Notes: generated by a model not told the origin, from the letters alone. Shown: positions 1-12,399, counted from the stretch's first letter. The stretch: DNA of 64,000 bases from Sordaria brevicollis (GCA_033439795.1 JAUTDP010000002.1:2108001-2172000), one strand, 5' to 3'. Numbers and translations: made by a program.

Positions 1-1042
1 GGTCGTTATATATTAAAAATCTTGCGAGTGGGTTGTGGGTACTATTTTCGAATCTACGGTTGCCGCTATTAATTGTTATCGGTAGTAATAATATATTATC
101 GTCGCTATAATCGTCGCGGGATATCGTGAGGGACGTAAAAGACCTTCTTAAGTCGATTCCCGTTATCGGTTTTCGTTTTAGAGCGCTCCTCGACCAGAAA
201 TCGGCGTTTCCGGTTCTAAAGCAGTTTTTTAATTAAGAAATTATAAAGTATTTAAAAAAATAAAAAGAAATGAAATAAAGGAAGCGTAGAAAGTAATAAA
301 ATAATAAAATAAATATATAAATAAATTAAAGGGTAATAAGGGTTTATAAAATGAATTTAATATACAAGTTTATACTATTATTATTTTTTTTCAAATAGAA
401 TAATGATAATAAATATTCTATTTCGTAATTAAATAAATAATAAATTAAATTATAAAGTTGTAAACCTATTACTCTAAATAAAGAATTTGAATGGGCGTTT
501 CATTGTCTTCCCGGGTATAATAGGCTCCGCCCGGGGAAACACTATTTTTATTAATACTATTTAATTAAACAAAAAGGCGATTATAACCCTACTTAAAAGA
601 AGGTCGATAACGTTATTAATTATAAAATATATTTTTAAGAATTTTATTACAATTATTCTAATAAATTAATACTGCCCTATATTAAAGAACTTTTCGACCG
701 ATTCGAATAAGAAGAAGGAGAGGACCCGATAACGGATTTTATTATTTATAATAAATAATCCGATATTAATACCGAATTCCGCGCTTTACGCCGCCGCTCC
801 GCCCGCTTAGCGCAACGATTTATTATTTCTAAAACGGAACTATTATTAACCGAAAAGGAGGTAGAGGAAAAATTTATAGAAATAATAACGAGGATTATAC
901 AATTTTTAATAAATAAATAGTTCAAAATATAATTAGCGTTATAATTAAAAATATTCAATAAATTAATAAAGGATTTTAGGTTATAATTATACGTATATAT
1001 AAAATTTTTTTAACTTTACGAACTTTTTTTAAAGGGGGATAG
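1..1042 (+). mobile_element. RIP-degraded retroelement, 3' internal part (truncated by window start)
   Basis: The stretch is A+T-rich, almost free of CpA/TpG and without meaningful ATG-started ORFs. It ends in a purine run (AAAGGGGGATAG, 1031-1042) directly before the LTR-like repeat at 1043, as a polypurine tract lies before a 3' LTR, so I read it as the 3' end of a plus-strand LTR retrotransposon. A plus-strand open stretch at about 774-920, rich in Arg, Glu and Lys and ending in TAG, may be the end of its pol gene. I cannot assign a domain. The rest of the element lies outside the window. Confidence 0.5.
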
Positions 1043-1312
1043 TATTATAGAATTATACTTATACTATACCCAATATACGTATTAATTCCCTATATAGGTA
1101 TTTAAATCCCTAACGACTATTCCCGATTATAATACGTATACTATAGTTCGATATAATCTAAATTTGGCTACTTATAGTTACGTGCAGTATTATGTGGGTG
1201 CGTACGGATTAGGGTATGGGCTCGCGCCTATATATCTAGTCCTCCGTATATACTTTTCCCTTCCCTTCCTTCGTATAATAATATATATCTTAATATATAC
1301 CGAACGGTGCCA
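1043..1312 (+). repeat. LTR, family 1 copy 1 (3' LTR of the preceding element)
   Basis: This 270-bp repeat matches, as reverse complement, 12,850-13,121 and the two halves of 13,127-13,803. The least mutated copy shows that the family begins TGTCACAGG; here the start is changed to TATTATAG by RIP-type transitions. Orientation is fixed by the polypurine tract just upstream. The right end (GGTGCCA) is placed by comparison with copy 2 and may be off by a few bases. Confidence 0.7.
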
Positions 1313-1330
1313 ACGCTATCCCTTAATAAT

Positions 1331-1420
1331 TAAGCTCCGCTTCAAGTAAATTTCTGCTCACCTATATAAAATTTGCCGAAGGCAAATTTTGCGGGGGTAC
1401 GGGGGCGGCAGCCCTCGTTA
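1331..1420 (+). repeat. Inverted repeat, left arm (partner 9,828-9,916)
   Basis: About 88 bp match the reverse complement of 9,828-9,916. The arm contains the palindrome AATTTGCCGAAGGCAAATTT, followed by a G-rich run (GCGGGGGTACGGGGGCGGC). Outside the nested retrotransposon the two arms enclose only about 1.4 kb, a size that would suit a small DNA transposon. I find no clear target-site duplication and recognise no transposase. Confidence 0.65.
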
Positions 1421-2228
1421 ATTACTCTCTATTTGAATTTATTAAACTTCTAATAGACGGTGTATCGTATTATCGTAGAAATCGAAATCCTATAAGCGGA
1501 CTCTACTAAGGAAGGAGCGTCCGGCTCGCCCTTATTAAAAATATCTTCCACCGAAAGCTTTTATTATACGGGTCGCGTATTAGGGATAATTTTAAAGGGA
1601 GTAATCGACGGTATAACGAAGGGGACCTATTAGTATATATAAAATAATAATATATAATAGAAGTATAAAAGAATTCCTCGTAAAAAATTACTACGGCGTT
1701 GGTAAAATCGGCTAAACGTAAAGCGGTCGCCAGGCCAATTAATATTAGGGGTATAATAAATTAACTATAAATAACCGAAGATTATTAAATTATCGTTAAT
1801 TAAAATGTAAATTAGTGTTCGGGAAGGGACTATTCGGCCCCTCCCCTTCCCTTTGCTAAATAGGCTACGTGCTCCTACTGGCTGGACAGGTTACGTACTC
1901 CTTTTTGGGGTTGTTTACGTAGGTATATAGAAACGCGTAGAGGAAGTTTCGGGCTGGCAGCGTGTAAGAAAGGTTGCTAACAAAAAGTGCTATTTTTTCT
2001 ATTAGGTATAACAATTCTTTTACGGGTGAAAAGTGCAGTTTTCGTCCGTGCGATAACAGTCTGTTAGTGCTGACATGGTCCAGTAAGGGCCCTCCCGGCA
2101 AAAACACTAACGTTCTTAACCGCACTTTTTAGCGTGCTAGGAACTATTAGTAAAGTAGAGATTAATAGGTTGATAACTTCGTAATAAACGCTAATATTTA
2201 TAATGAATTTATAAAAATATATAATACT
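1421..2228. other. AT-rich RIP-mutated sequence, no recognised gene
   Basis: This lies between the inverted-repeat arm and the left LTR of the retrotransposon. It contains scattered G+C-richer patches (about 1,800-2,130) but no coding pattern that I can support. It is presumably the left half of the element into which the retrotransposon inserted. Confidence 0.4.
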
Positions 2229-2481
2229 TATTACGAGCGACGTAGTTACGAGAGACAAGCTTAATACGTTAAATCTAGGTCTATTGTAGAATTATAAAAT
2301 GAAGAAGAAAAGAAAAAACGAGTAAAGGGTGCGCCCTACACCAGGGTTTTATACCTGGGCGCGGGCGACCTACGAAGGCGGCACGCAATTATATACGTTA
2401 GTGCGGTTAATTTTTGTTAGGTAATTACCCGAGCGATAACCGGTCCGCCAAATAGGGACCCTATCCGCTAATGCTATAATA
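2229..2481 (-). repeat. LTR (3' LTR of the minus-strand element)
   Basis: This 253-bp LTR has the same length as its partner at 9,189-9,441. Differences between the two are nearly all transitions, as expected from RIP. A shared G+C-rich core (GGGTGCGCCCTAC and CGAAGGCGGCACG) makes the pair easy to align. ATACT precedes it. Confidence 0.88.
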
Positions 2482-2499
2482 CTACCCCCCCCTCCGAAA

Positions 2500-5400
2500 A
2501 AGATTCGCCCCGAATCTTTAAAATATTAAAACTATTATTATATATAAAGTAAGTCCTTTATTTTTTAGCGCTTATTATCCTCCTTAATTTCTTTATACCT
2601 TTCTTTAAAAGAATATTATTATCCGGGTAGTCCTTATCGAATTCTTTTACCTTTATTTTTTATAATTATTCTTTTAAATATAATAGTAGGCTTGGGTATT
2701 TTGAGTACGCTTCCTAGTAAATTCGTAATAATTTAGGTAAATTTTTAAAATTCTTAGCGTTATAGAATTTCGAATCTAGGTTGTATCCTTTTTAATTTAT
2801 TCGGTATTAGAATTTGTTAAAATATACCCGAAAAATTAAAATTTCTTCTATTTCCTATTTAATATTATTATTAATATATTTTCTTATTAATTTTTCTAAT
2901 TTTTGGCCGAATAATAGGTTATTAAAGTATTTTTTTAATTAATCCGTATAAAAAACGTCCGTTCCCTTCTACTTTTTTAGGACTTTTAATTTAAATAAAT
3001 AATTATACTTTTTTTTAATTTTAAAATATCGGTTAGTTAAAGGAAAGTCGAATTTATAATTTAGCCGGTCGGTAAATTCGCTCCGCTTAATAATAAATAT
3101 TTTATTTCCGGGACCGAAATCCGGGACGCGTTAATATTTATTTATTTATTTAATTATCCGTTCTTAGGCTTTAATAATATATTCTTTGGTTTTCTCTACG
3201 AAATTTCGAATCCGTTTTATTATTCCCTATATATCCTTACAATTGAATTTCTCTTTAATCGTTAATTAAACGCCGTTGAAGTTTATACGTACTTTTTAAT
3301 TTAGGGTATTAAGTATAAAGAACCTTTTTAATACTTTATATAATTATATTCTTTTTAAATTATTATATAATATTTTTATTTAAACGGCGTTTATTATTAA
3401 GATCGCTTCCGATTAATTATTTTAGAAATAATTAACGAAAGGACGAAAACGTTAATCGAAGTATTCGTTTATAATCTCCGCCTATTCCGCGGTTTAATTA
3501 TAACCCGAGGAAATTAATTTTTATTAAATATTAAAAATCTTTATTAATTCGTTTATAAAGTTTAAAATAAATTAGGGACCCTTATTCAAAATAATTTCAT
3601 TTAGTAGGCTATAAATATAATATAAACCTTTATAATATATATAGGCTACGTCTTTAGCGGTTACTATAATAAAATAAAGGATAATCTATAATATTTTACT
3701 TAATTAGTCTATTATTACGAATGCGTTATCGAATTTTTATTTATCTTTAAGTATTAATTTGAAATTTATAATTAAATTCTATTAAATATATTAGGCCGTT
3801 AGAATAGGTTTTAATTTATTAGGTATTTTATTACGGAGAACCTTCGAAATATAGTATATTACGTAATTAACGACGAAATGGTTAACGTTATTAATTATCC
3901 TTAATTATTAATATTATATAGTAATTAAGCGTTTTATTTTATTCTAACCCGGATAAGCGGTAATAATTTTCGTATATAATTTATAAATAATTTAGGTTCT
4001 TAGGGTATTAAATAGTATAATAAATTTATCGAAACGGGTAAAGATCTTATTAATAATAAATCGATACCCGTTCTCCCCCCTTTTAATTGTATTTTAATAA
4101 ATTTTTAGGTTTAAGTAAATTTTATTTTCGAATATAAAACGATTTATTAAAAGGTATCCCTTTAAGCGTTCTTTATAGTTACCCTTTGCGATTTTTAAAT
4201 TAATTTTTATAAGGGTTTTTAAAGACGAAATAAACGCGTAGACAGTAATAATATTATTAATTATATCGTTAAATTGTATTATACAGCCGTCTTTTAAATT
4301 TTTAAAAAGTTAAAGGGTATATTGAATTTTTTATTTAGTTTTTTAGCTTTTTAAATTTTCTACCTTCCTTAATAAAGTATTTATAATTTTATTCTCCCTT
4401 TTTAGCCGATATAATATAACGAAATAGTATTAAGATAAGAATTCTATTTAGTTTATTTATTATAAATTTAGAAATTTCTTAGTATTAAATTATTTAAGCG
4501 CTTTATTATCCGTAAGGATTAAAAAAGGTTTATATAGTCTAATAAATTCTACCCGTTAATATTATAGGGTTTTAACAATAATTATTAATTCTTTATTATA
4601 GATTGAATAATTGTATTTTATTCTATATATAGTTTTAGAGTAGAAGGTAATTGGACGCTATTCGTTATTAATTAATTGGGATAAAACTTTTACTATTATT
4701 TTATTTAAAGTATCCGTTTTTACCCGTATTGGCCATTTATATTTAAAATACGCTAAGATAGGTATTAATAATAATTATCCTTTAAATTCCTCGAAGGCAA
4801 TTTAATAATCTTTATTTTAATTAAAGACTTCTCCTTTTTTTATTATTACCGTTAATAATTTAGCAATCCGGCTATAATTTTTAACGAAGCGCCGGTAGAA
4901 ATTATAGAACTTTAAAAAGGATTATATTTTTTGTATATTTATTAGAATTTATTAATCCTTTATAATTGCGATCTTTTAAGGGTCGATAGATATATTATCG
5001 GTCCCGATAATAAAATTTAAGAATTTAATTTTCTCGATATAAAATTCGTATTTATTTAAATCCATTTATAATTCCGCTACTTCTAACCTAATTAATACTT
5101 TTTTAACGTAGATTTTATATTCCTTTAAATTATTCGAGAAAATAAAGATATTATCGATATACGCGCTATAAAAATTATCGAAATATTTTATTAATATTTT
5201 ATTAATATACCGTTAGAATATTAACGGCCTATTGGTTAATTTAAAGGGTAGGACCTTATATTTATATATATTGTATTTCGTTCGGAATATTATAAATTCT
5301 TTATCGTTAAGGTATATATAAATTCGATAGAAGGTTTATTTAATATCGATTTTCATGAAAATCTTCGTTTAATTAATTTTAATAATAATTTTATTAATTA

Positions 5401-6760
5401 GGGGAAGAGGGTATTTATTTTTCCTTATAATAATATTAAATTTCCGATAGTTTATATAGAACTTTAATTTATTATTAGCTTTAAGTACGAAGAAAATAAG
5501 TGTAGCTTAAAGTATAGAATTACTTTTAATAAAGCCTTTAATTAGCGTTTTATTTATGTATTTCCGATAGGCTTTTAATTTATCGACCGATATTTTGTAT
5601 AATAGGTTGTATTTAAGGTTTTCGGGCTTTATTCCGTCCGTTAAATCGATTTTATAATTATTGGTGCAATAGTTTAATAGGGTATCGGATTCTTTCTTAT
5701 TAAATATATTTAGGTATTCGTAGGCGTATTTAAAGATTTTTTTTTTAATTCGTTTACGTAATTTTATTTTATCTTTAATAAGGGTTTATTTTTTATAATT
5801 GTTAATAAATTAGTCGAATTTATAAAAATTAATTACTTTTATATATTCCCGTTTAACGAATATAAGAAAGGCGTCGGTATTAATTATTGTAAGGTCGTTA
5901 TAATGTTTATATTATCCTACGCTATTTCTTTTTAATCGGTATCGGCCTTACGCATTTTCGTTTTAGAGGGGGTCGTTTTTTTATTTAATTTTTAGTATTT
6001 CGATATATTTTCGTCGCGTAGGTATTACGTTTTCTTCCTCTATTTTTAGGGCGCGTTAATTTAATAGTTATTATTCTATTTTTATTAGGTTTTTATTTTC
6101 TCCGCGTTAAATCGGTCGCTCCTTTAATTCTTCGAATAATTCGATTAGTCGGCCGGGTTTTATTAAGGGCAATAGGGTTACGTTTTTAACGAATATTTCG
6201 AATTTTTAGATATATTTATTAAAAGTTAATAATATTGTAATTGCTTTATCGAAAATGAAATTAGCGTTGGCGATATTAATTAAAATTTTATATTTTTTTA
6301 GTTAATATTTACCTAGGATAATATTATACTTCGAATTAACGATAATTATTATTTCTTTATCGAATTACTAATTTTATATTTTAATAGTTCCCTTTAAATA
6401 TTAATTAATCGTTTTATTATATTGCCCGGTATACCCTCTTATAACGTAAGGATAAAAATTATATAATTTTTCTATTCTTTATTTAATTATATTATTAATA
6501 AAGTCTTTATTTATAAAAATATTACCGTTTATTCCCGAATTAATAAGTATATTATTCGTAAATAAAGTTTTTTTATTATTACCTACTATAATATAAGACG
6601 TAATTAATATAGGTCTATTTAAATAATTTTTTAAAAAATTTTTATTTACTTTTATATTTTTTAGTAATATTTCTTTTGGGTTCTTTCTAAAATAAATACT
6701 TATTAATTTAATCCTTAGGAGGGAGTTTAATATTTTTAGGGTAATTAATTTTTTATTTTA
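2500..6760 (-). pseudogene. pol remnant (reverse transcriptase, RNase H, integrase)
   Basis: On the minus strand, 5,096-5,173 translates to a recognisable reverse-transcriptase catalytic segment with the box YIDN, the second Asp of the usual YxDD having become Asn by a G-to-A change, followed by FIFS. At 3,560-3,730 the minus strand gives an integrase core: an Asp-led segment (DNAFVIID) and, about 50 codons later, an ILNKGP segment in the place of the usual SDRGPQF-type block. Many in-frame TAA/TAG codons interrupt the frame and no functional protein can be made. Outer limits are approximate. Confidence 0.8.
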
Positions 6761-6779
6761 TTATTGGCCGGTTTATCGT

Positions 6780-9150
6780 CCTTTTTATTTTTACAATTAT
6801 AGTAATCGACGAATTCGTTAATACGGTTAGGGTTTTTATTATAGTAATTAGGATAATTATAGAAACGATATTTAATTTTTTTATATACGAAATATTTATT
6901 TTCTTCGAGTAATTTACGGGCTTCTTTACGAATTATATCGGGGGCGCAACGGGAATTATTTTAATTACCGCTACCGGTATTAATATTATTATTAATAATA
7001 TTATTAGAATTTTTATTAGAATTATTAAAACCTTTAATTTTATTAAACGAATTCGTAGAAGAAGAGGTATTTTTATCTTTATTTTTATTATTTTTTTTAA
7101 CTTTATTATTATAGAAAATACATTAATTAATTTCGACCGCTTTTTTAATTATTAAAATATATTAATTAAAAATAATATCTTCCTATCCGTATTTTTAAAA
7201 AAAGGCGTTTTAAATAGTGCCCGGGAATTTCTAATTGAATTTTTATTTTTATAAATTGGGAGGGCGATTATATTCTCCTACTAAGCGTACGAATTTATTG
7301 CGGAATTTTTGGAAATTTTCGCTTATTTCGAATTTTAAATCGTTAAATTCGTAAATAATTTTTTCCTTTCGATTATAATTATAGTATTCGGCGTGTAAAT
7401 AAGCGAATAATTTATTAGAAGTTTTAATATTATAAAGATTATCGGCGAAGTAAAGTTTAAGATCCTAAATAATTTTATTAATAGTGCGATTTTCGATATA
7501 TATTTTCTTAATTTTATTATCGAAGAAGTAATCGGTATTTAATTTGAGTTTATTAAAAATACGGCGGTATTAAACGTTAAAGGTAATAGTATTTTTATTT
7601 TTTTTATTATAAAAGTAGGGCGGATTTTTTTTTTTAATTAATAAGCGTCTTCGGTTGGCGGTAGAGAAGTCGGTAGTAAATATTTCTTTATAACGCTTTT
7701 TATTATCGTTATCCTTATTACAGTCGGCGTAATCGTAGCGTTTAAGGTTTTCGGGGGTTAAGAAAGCGATTTTCTTTTTACGAAGATTAGTATTTTCTTT
7801 ATAGAGGTCGATATTTTCTTTAATTAAAATAGTAATTATAATATATAAATTAACGACGTTACCGTCCTGGGTAATTATTATCCTTTTTAATTCTTTAATT
7901 TGGATTTTTATAACTATTAGGTTATTTTTGATTTTAGCGAGCTTTTTTTCCTTTTTAATTAGGTTGCAACGAATTTCGTTCTATTTAGCGAAGAAGCGGG
8001 GGTAGGACGGATAACCCTTAATTAAAAAATTATTTTTTTATTCGTAAAGGGTACCCTATTTATTAATATAATTATTATTAAACGGGGTATTATTTTAAAC
8101 TTCTTCGTTATTAAATAGGTTATTATTCTAATTATTATTAAACGGGGTATTATTTTAAACTCCTTTATTAGGGTAATTAATAATTTAATATAACGTAGTA
8201 AATTAGGTTTAGAATTTATAGTTTTTTTCGCGTAATATAGCGTTTTTATAACGTAAAGTTTTATAATCGTTTAATTCGAAATTAGGATTTTTATTTCCGC
8301 AGGCTTTTAATAATTAGTACGTTAAAAATATATTCTTATTTTATTCTTTACGTAAGTCTTTACGGAAGCGTTTATTATTTATTTTAATACCCTTTTAATA
8401 TTTTAATAAATTGGTAGCGTATTCGTATATTTATTTTAAATTAATATTTAAATTAATAGCGATAATTTAATATCTTTATTATTAAAAAAGAATAACTTCG
8501 GTTAGGATAGTTTATAATTTAATTTCTTCGAAAATGGCGCGTACGCTTTTAGGATCTTCGATAGTAGATTTAAAAGTATTAAAGTCTATTAATAAAATAT
8601 TACTATTATTTTATTTTTAATAATTTTAGCCCGTAGCCGTTAGAACTTTAAAAGTAAAGGCTAAATGACCTTTATTATATTAGGCTTAATATTTTATAAT
8701 TACGTTAATTTTCGTATATAAAAAACCGAGTAAATCCTTTGTATTGAATATATAATAAACGTTGGCGAGTTTATTAGTAATTTCCTAGTTGAAAAATGTA
8801 ATAATTTCGTTTATATTTTCCGGAATATTATAATCCTTTAAATTAAATTTATCGATATTATATAATTAAGTATTCTATTTCTTTTTAAAGGTACCGATTG
8901 TAATATCGTTGAGCGAACGACGTTTAAAAGTATTATTTTATTAAATAATTATATTAAGAGTAATAGGTATATCCGTAATATCGAATTTAATTTATTCGAC
9001 CGCGAATTTATTAAATATATTCTTTCTCGGTAATAAATAATTTAGCGGTTTTAGCCGTAATAATTTTTTCGTCGGGGGTATATACTATTGTAATTAATTG
9101 TAAGGGTATATATTATAATTACTTTAATTAGTAAATAAATTTGGGATATT
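6780..9150 (-). pseudogene. gag-side remnant of the retrotransposon
   Basis: This is the region between the pol remnant and the 5' LTR on the minus strand. It is Asn- and Lys-rich when translated, and a Tyr/Asn/Cys-rich stretch near 6,790-6,870 could be a decayed zinc knuckle (Cys codons becoming Tyr under RIP). Within it, 8,060-8,095 and 8,125-8,160 share an almost identical 35-bp segment, a short direct repeat. Assignment as gag rests mainly on position. Confidence 0.45.
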
Positions 9151-9188
9151 TGGATACTTCTTTAATATATTAAGAATAATTTTATAAT

Positions 9189-9441
9189 TATTACGAACGA
9201 TATAATTACGAGAAATAAGTTTAATATATTAAATTTAAGTCTATTATAGAATTATAAAATGAAGAAGAAAAGAAGAAACGAATAAAGGGTGCGCCCTACG
9301 CTAGGGTTTTATGCTTGGGCGCGGGCGACTTACGAAGGCGGCACGTAGTTACGTGCGTTGGTGCGGTTAACCTTTGTTAGGTGACCGCCCGAGCGACAAC
9401 CGGTCCGCTAGATAGGGACCCTGTCCGCCAGCGCCGTGACA
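9189..9441 (-). repeat. LTR (5' LTR of the minus-strand element)
   Basis: This is the partner of 2,229-2,481. It is the less mutated copy and keeps the GTGACA end expected of an LTR. It is followed directly by the target duplication ATACT at 9,442-9,446. Confidence 0.88.
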
Positions 9442-9446
9442 ATACT

Positions 9447-9827
9447 ACCCTTAGTTTAATTATTGGCTAAATACAATAATTTAGGGATTTAAAAAGGGAA
9501 TAAAAAAAAGTTATTATAAATAATAAAATAGCGGTTAATAAAATTAAAGGTAATATAGCCGTTGTTAATAAAAATGGTACAATATATTTTGTACGGTCTA
9601 TAAAATAAAGAAATACAAAAAGTTTAATAAATTAAAATATTTATAACGGCTATTTATAAAAAATAAATAAATTTTTATAATTATTAACTTTATAAAGATA
9701 TTCCTCCATTACTTATTTCTATACCCAATAAACGGTAGCCTTTAACTATAATTTAAATGGGAAGCTATATATTTCCCATACCGTTAATAAAATTATTTTC
9801 ATTACCTAATAACTAGGCCTATAAAAT
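9447..9827. other. AT-rich RIP-mutated sequence, right half of the host repeat
   Basis: This stretch between the retrotransposon's target duplication and the right inverted-repeat arm shows no recognisable coding. It is presumably the continuation of 1,421-2,228 across the insertion. Confidence 0.4.
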
Positions 9828-9916
9828 TACGAGGGCCGCCGCCCCCGTACCCCCGCAAAATTTGCCTTCGGCAAATTTTATACAGGTGGGCAGAAATTTA
9901 CTTGAAGCGGAGCTCA
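9828..9916 (-). repeat. Inverted repeat, right arm (partner 1,331-1,420)
   Basis: This is the reverse complement of 1,331-1,420, including the AATTTGCC/GGCAAATT palindrome, the C-rich run and the outer AAGCGGAGCT segment. The two arms are 8.4 kb apart only because of the nested 7.2-kb retrotransposon. Confidence 0.65.
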
Positions 9917-10170
9917 ATATTTAGTTTTTCTATTTTTAATTATATTTTTATTAAATTGTTTTTTTCAATTATTACTATCTCTTTAATATTTTTCACTATA
10001 TATTTATTTCTTTCTTTATTTATTTCTTTATTATTCATTTTTTATTTATTATTCTTCATTTATTTATTATTATTAATTGATTAATCATTATTTACTTATT
10101 TATTATTATTAATTGATTTTTTTTTGTATTTATTATTTAAATATTATTAAAAATAATTTATTTTTACTCC

Positions 10171-10236
10171 GGCCGGGAATCGAACCGACCCCTAAAGGGT
10201 ATATATTATAACTGTACATTTGCTAGGTTAGCTACG
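10171..10236 (-). other. tRNA-like sequence with Pol III A- and B-box matches
   Basis: On the minus strand there is a perfect B-box type T-arm (GGTTCGATTCC, complement of 10,176-10,186) and, 35-45 bases upstream, an A-box-like segment (TAGCTAACCTAGCA, complement of 10,221-10,234). I cannot pair the 3' acceptor (CCGGAGT) with a 5' acceptor, and the anticodon arm does not fold, so this is not a working tRNA. It could be a RIP-damaged tRNA gene or the head of a tRNA-derived SINE. Confidence 0.35.
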
Positions 10237-10280
10237 ACGTTTTATTTAGAAAATAAAATCTTTTTTTTTTTATTATAAAC

Positions 10281-10566
10281 CTATCCGTTAAATTTTTTAA
10301 AGCCATTTTTCTCGGCCGGTAAAAGGTATTTACAGTCATGTGAGTAGTACCAAACTACTCGCCTCAGTTTACTCATTATTTTGATACCTACTTTTTTTTT
10401 TATCACCTTATTGATAATTTTACCTTTATTGATAACCTTTTTAGAATTTGTTCTATATATCCGTTAGATTTTTTCAAAGCGGCTTTTCTCGGCCGGCAGG
10501 CTAGCCACGGTCACGTGAGTGGTACTAAACTACTCGTCTCGGTTTACTCATCATTTTGGTACCCAC
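10281..10566 (+). repeat. Direct duplication of about 110 bp in an island that escaped RIP
   Basis: 10,282-10,391 and 10,458-10,566 are two copies of the same sequence (shared blocks CTCGGCCGG, GTACTAAACTACTCG-like and TTTACTCAT), offset by about 176 bp. The second copy keeps CpA and TpG dinucleotides while the first has several transitions. The sequence on to about 10,800 is also of normal composition, unlike everything around it. Confidence 0.7.
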
Positions 10567-11434
10567 TTTATCTTAGTCGGACCCACTTTGAAATACCAAG
10601 CCTCGTCCCGTCTTTAGCGCCTTGGCAAAGGTTTATTCCAGCGAATTCCAACTCGAGAAATAGGGATCGTGCCTTCGGGTAGACGGGTAAACTTCGGGAA
10701 GATTTTTCGGATCGACGCAGGGGGTCACTGTATTATAGAAGAAGACTTCGCTCAACGCGTTTCGTGTTTTTTCAACACTTCTCTATGTTGAAGCTCCACT
10801 TCAAATAAGGGTATATAGGGTTAGGGTAATAAATAGGTGGTATATAGTAAATACCTGGGGCTAAGATATTATAAGGAGTTAGAATGCCGCCCGTACTTAT
10901 AGCGTTAACGTTATATTAATTATATTAACCGTAACCGTATTAATTTTAAACGGGACGTTATTACTATTTACTAAGATTATTATTACCGGAATTATTATTA
11001 TTATTATCTTTATTTTTATTTTTTTTATCCTTCGCCTCCTTATCTTTCTTCAAACGGTTAATAAGCAAATTTTATCAAAATTGATACGAAATTTACATTC
11101 GGTAATAAAATAATTCTTACGATTATAATAGGTATAAACGCTAAATTTTATACGCTATGCGAAAATATTCTTATCGATTATTTAGAATATTTGAATATTA
11201 ATAGGAAATATAAAATCGAAGTCTATAGCGGAATTACCCTAATTAGTAATAAATTTAGAAATAGAAATAATACCGGAAGTGGAGTTTATACCGGAGGCGG
11301 ACGTACTAGTATTAATATCAGTAACGGGGTAAAAGTTATTAGTAATTTTATTATATTAATCCTTTTCTTTTAATTATTTAATTAAATCGCGGGCTATTAT
11401 ACATTATTTATCGAATTTATTATTATTAGGTTAA

Positions 11435-11790
11435 GGGCGTTATAAAGCGATAATATTACGTAAATAATCGTTAAAACGGGCGTAGAGGTAATAAACCTTT
11501 ATATTATTATTAAAATTATAGTAGTCGATTAGGGTAACGAATTTATTTTTAAAATCCAATTATTTCATTTTATTAAATTTTAATTCTTCGAATTCGTAGT
11601 GGGATTAAATAACAATATTAATATTATTATGCTTTTTACTTATTTATTTAAATAAATCTTCGGTCGTAGGTTATTTGGGGTCCTTTTTCGATAGAATTTT
11701 AAAGAATTCGGGTTTAATAATTTCGAAGGGTTTACCGGTTAGGGAGTGGGCAATTAAGGAGTATTTAATACGTATAATATTAAATAAAAT
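11435..11790 (-). pseudogene. gag-like remnant
   Basis: The minus-strand frame is readable for over 100 codons with only a few RIP-type stops (TAA in place of CAA/CGA). It contains the stretch AHSLTGKPFEII and, about 60 residues later, YARFNDYLRNII, which look like the helical capsid region of retrotransposon Gag proteins. I infer Gag from this pattern and from its position after a 5' LTR. Gypsy or copia origin cannot be settled. Confidence 0.5.
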
Positions 11791-12399
11791 CGGGGTATCC
11801 TTCTAAGTAAATTAGGTATTAATATTCTAATAGCGGAATTTAATAACGTATTTAACCGAATTACTGGTATTATTAAGGGCGGGTATCATTACTATTTATA
11901 ATACTAACCTATAACTATTATTATTAATAAGGTTATCAATAAGGGGAATAAGGGTAGTTATTTCGTTATTAATAATCGTATTAATAATTATATTGAATGA
12001 ATTTTTTTAAATTAATTAAATTTAAATAATATATTAACGAAAATCGGTAATCGTTTTTTATATTTTTAATTTAACGTTTTAAGGCTTAACGGAAATTATT
12101 CTTAAAGTTGGATAATTTAATTTCGAAATTAGAAATAGCGCGTTAACAGTCGGCCGTAATATTTTAGAATTAAAAAGCGTATTAATTTTAAAGCGTAACG
12201 TAAACGCTTTTTAAATTTTAGAAATTAAATTTAACTTATTAGAATTCGATTTCGAAATTATATTCTTTAATACCCACTTTGACAATCTTAAAATGAATAA
12301 ATTTCATAAAAATTGTTAATATTAATTAAAAAACAGGGTTTACTATAAAATCGAAAATTTAATCGACGGTAGTAATAATAAAGAATATAATAAATTTAA

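Larger units (their letters stand above)
2229..9441 (-). mobile_element. Complete LTR retrotransposon, Ty3/gypsy-like, RIP-inactivated
   Basis: The element is 7.2 kb with two 253-bp LTRs (2,229-2,481 and 9,189-9,441), flanked on both sides by the 5-bp duplication ATACT (2,224-2,228 and 9,442-9,446). A pyrimidine tract directly inside the left LTR (2,482-2,495) is the complement of a polypurine tract, so the element reads on the minus strand with its 5' LTR at the right. Read on the minus strand, gag-like sequence lies at the right, followed by reverse transcriptase (box near 5,096-5,173) and integrase (3,560-3,730). This RT-before-integrase order is that of Ty3/gypsy elements. All frames carry many stops from C-to-T and G-to-A changes, so it is dead. 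The insertion sits between the inverted repeats at 1,331 and 9,916. Confidence 0.9.

Noticed and set aside
1164..1349. 61-codon plus-strand ORF
   Set aside because: It runs across an LTR end and an inverted repeat in RIP-mutated DNA.
1331..9916. Inverted repeats as the ends of the 7.2-kb retrotransposon
   Set aside because: The retrotransposon's own LTRs and ATACT duplication place its borders inside, at 2,229 and 9,441.
10171..10236. Functional tRNA gene on the minus strand
   Set aside because: The T-arm is perfect but the acceptor and anticodon stems do not pair. Kept only as a tRNA-like sequence.
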